The notes under the pieces were generated by a model. It worked only from the letters and a program-made list of their open reading frames with translations. It had not been told where the DNA came from and ran no database searches. Position numbers and translations under genes: made by a program. Of a stretch of DNA of 5,169 bases, positions 4,790 through 5,169 are shown piece by piece. The DNA is from Methanobacteriota archaeon. GTDB taxonomy: Archaea; Thermoplasmatota; E2; DHVEG-1. Within the stretch, counting starts at the first letter, position 1. Each line of letters opens with the position of its first letter. The stretch spans positions 1-5,169 of the forward strand of contig JAPKYG010000049.1 of NCBI GenBank assembly GCA_026394435.1, in the 5' to 3' direction.

Positions 4790-5030
4790 TTACAATTTAG
4801 GATAGGTTTTTTAATATATATTGGTACTTGTATACAAAACATTTTAATGGAGAAAATACCTAAAAAAAAGTTGTGATATTTAGATTCGTTTTCATCATAG
4901 GATGTGTTTGTCATTTTAGTGGATGTACAGACAATAAATCACAAAACAACCTCTGAGGGATTTTACGAAAATCCATGAGAAATCAGATGAAATCGCGAAA
5001 AAATCTAGGATCTGCTATTTGCAATAAAAG
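4790..5030. other. Gene-free A/T-rich spacer
   Basis: I find no gene I can support here. It holds a TATA-like TTTAATATATA at 4810-4820. Downstream of it only a 9-codon frame follows (ATG 4847), without an SD. A compact hairpin lies at 4958-4974, and a 28-codon frame runs 4975-5061 with no well-placed SD. A 47-codon minus-strand frame (4914-4771) also lacks an SD and is made of the A/T-rich terminator sequence. A small non-coding RNA from the 4810 box is possible but unproven. Confidence 0.5.
4958..4974 (+). repeat. Short perfect hairpin in the spacer
   Basis: GGATTTT and AAAATCC pair perfectly around the loop ACG. Flanking CTC (4951-4953) and GAG (4977-4979) could extend the stem beyond an internal loop. 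There is no T-run behind it, so it is not a classic terminator. Its role is unknown. Confidence 0.4.
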
Positions 5031-5070
5031 GGTCTGTCTAATGAGTTGTTCTGATATTTAAATACAGACC
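5031..5070. repeat. Inverted repeat GGTCTGT/ACAGACC flanking a TATA box
   Basis: GGTCTGT at 5031-5037 and ACAGACC at 5064-5070 are perfect 7-bp inverted copies separated by 26 nt. The right arm touches the TATA box. It could be an operator for a repressor of this promoter. Alternatively, GGGTCTGTCTAAT is the sort of sequence seen at insertion-sequence termini, so 5030 or so may be the left end of a mobile element whose remainder lies beyond the window. Seven-base repeats also occur by chance. Confidence 0.4.
5057..5064 (+). promoter_or_regulatory. Consensus TATA box near the window end
   Basis: TTTAAATA is a consensus archaeal TATA box. Initiation should fall near 5082-5088, giving a leader of about 60 nt before ATG 5148, almost wholly occupied by the hairpin at 5099-5145. 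Confidence 0.55.
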
Positions 5071-5098
5071 GCCTGAGAGGTAACAACGAAATTGATAT

Positions 5099-5145
5099 CA
5101 TCCCATACCTTTCTACAAAAATCCAACAGAAGAAAGGATGGGATG
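5099..5145 (+). promoter_or_regulatory. Leader hairpin masking a ribosome binding site
   Basis: CATCCCAT-A-CCTTTCT (5099-5114) pairs with AGAAAGGATGGGATG (5131-5145): 15 base pairs broken only by one bulged A at 5107, with a 16-nt loop. The right arm contains the purine-rich AAAGGA that would serve as SD for ATG 5148, so the folded RNA should hide it. This points to translational control, either general muting, as in transposase mRNAs, or a switch opened by temperature, a ligand or a translating ribosome. Confidence 0.6.
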
Positions 5146-5147
5146 AC

Positions 5148-5169
5148 ATGGAAATAGAAATAGAAACAA
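5148..5169 (+). CDS. Start of a gene cut by the window end
   Basis: ATG 5148 opens a frame MEIEIET that continues past the edge. A purine-rich AAAGGA at 5133-5138 lies 9 nt upstream, a normal SD distance, and a consensus TATA box lies at 5057. The first codons contain a small tandem repeat (GAAATA twice). Only seven residues are visible, so no product can be named. A transposase is suggested by context only (IS-like terminus at about 5030, hairpin-masked SD). The nearby ATG 5143 is excluded by a stop four codons later. Confidence 0.4.

Noticed and set aside
4771..4914. Minus-strand frame of 47 codons in the spacer
   Set aside because: No SD, A/T-driven composition, and its last codons are the complement of the T-tract terminator.
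4975..5061. Plus-strand frame of 28 codons starting at ATG 4975
   Set aside because: The only purine run before it lies 15 nt away inside a hairpin, and the frame runs across the IS-like end and stops inside the TATA box.
4748..5169. tRNA, C/D-box RNA or CRISPR repeats in the right-hand spacer
   Set aside because: No T-arm-like GGTTCRAAT, no paired C and D boxes and no regularly spaced direct repeats are visible.

Overview
This window looks archaeal. It carries a coiled-coil protein of the archaeal COG1340 type, an archaeal MBF1 with an N-terminal zinc ribbon, a short TsaC/Sua5-type protein, and a type II methionine aminopeptidase with the domain layout of archaeal enzymes. Upstream A/T boxes of the TATA type, Shine-Dalgarno (SD) sequences matching GGAGGTGATC, and T-rich rather than hairpin-plus-T terminators fit the same picture. 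I cannot place it below domain level. A euryarchaeal-grade or DPANN lineage is possible. Arginine codon use is notable, with CGA dominant in the first gene.

Layout. Positions 1-139 are a leader with two candidate TATA boxes and an orphan SD. Positions 140-3891 form one tightly packed plus-strand cluster of five genes: COG1340-like coiled coil, aMBF1, TsaC/Sua5, MetAP type II and a creatininase-superfamily hydrolase. Gaps are 27 and 5 nt, then there are overlaps of 8 and 4 nt, with good SD sequences lying inside the preceding genes. Four of the five products are known or plausible actors in translation (ribosome-associated factor, tRNA t6A synthesis, nascent-chain N-terminal maturation). The creatininase-like enzyme is coupled to MetAP, but its substrate is unknown.

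Positions 3897-4404 on the minus strand hold the decayed 3' end of a gene for a probable surface or secreted protein. It can be read through only by correcting two single-base frameshifts. It converges on the five-gene cluster with only 5 nt between the two stop codons.

Positions 4431-4787 are a compact transcription unit: TATA box, a perfect stem-loop at the expected 5' end of the RNA, two very small genes (43 and 32 codons), each with a near-perfect SD, and a triple T5 terminator. I do not recognise either protein. This is the most likely undescribed unit in the window.

Positions 4790-5030 hold no gene I can support. From about 5031 there is a 7-bp inverted repeat around a consensus TATA box, then a long imperfect hairpin that buries the SD of a reading frame starting at 5148 and running off the window. 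This resembles the left end of an insertion sequence with a translationally muted transposase, but that is inference, because the rest lies outside the window.
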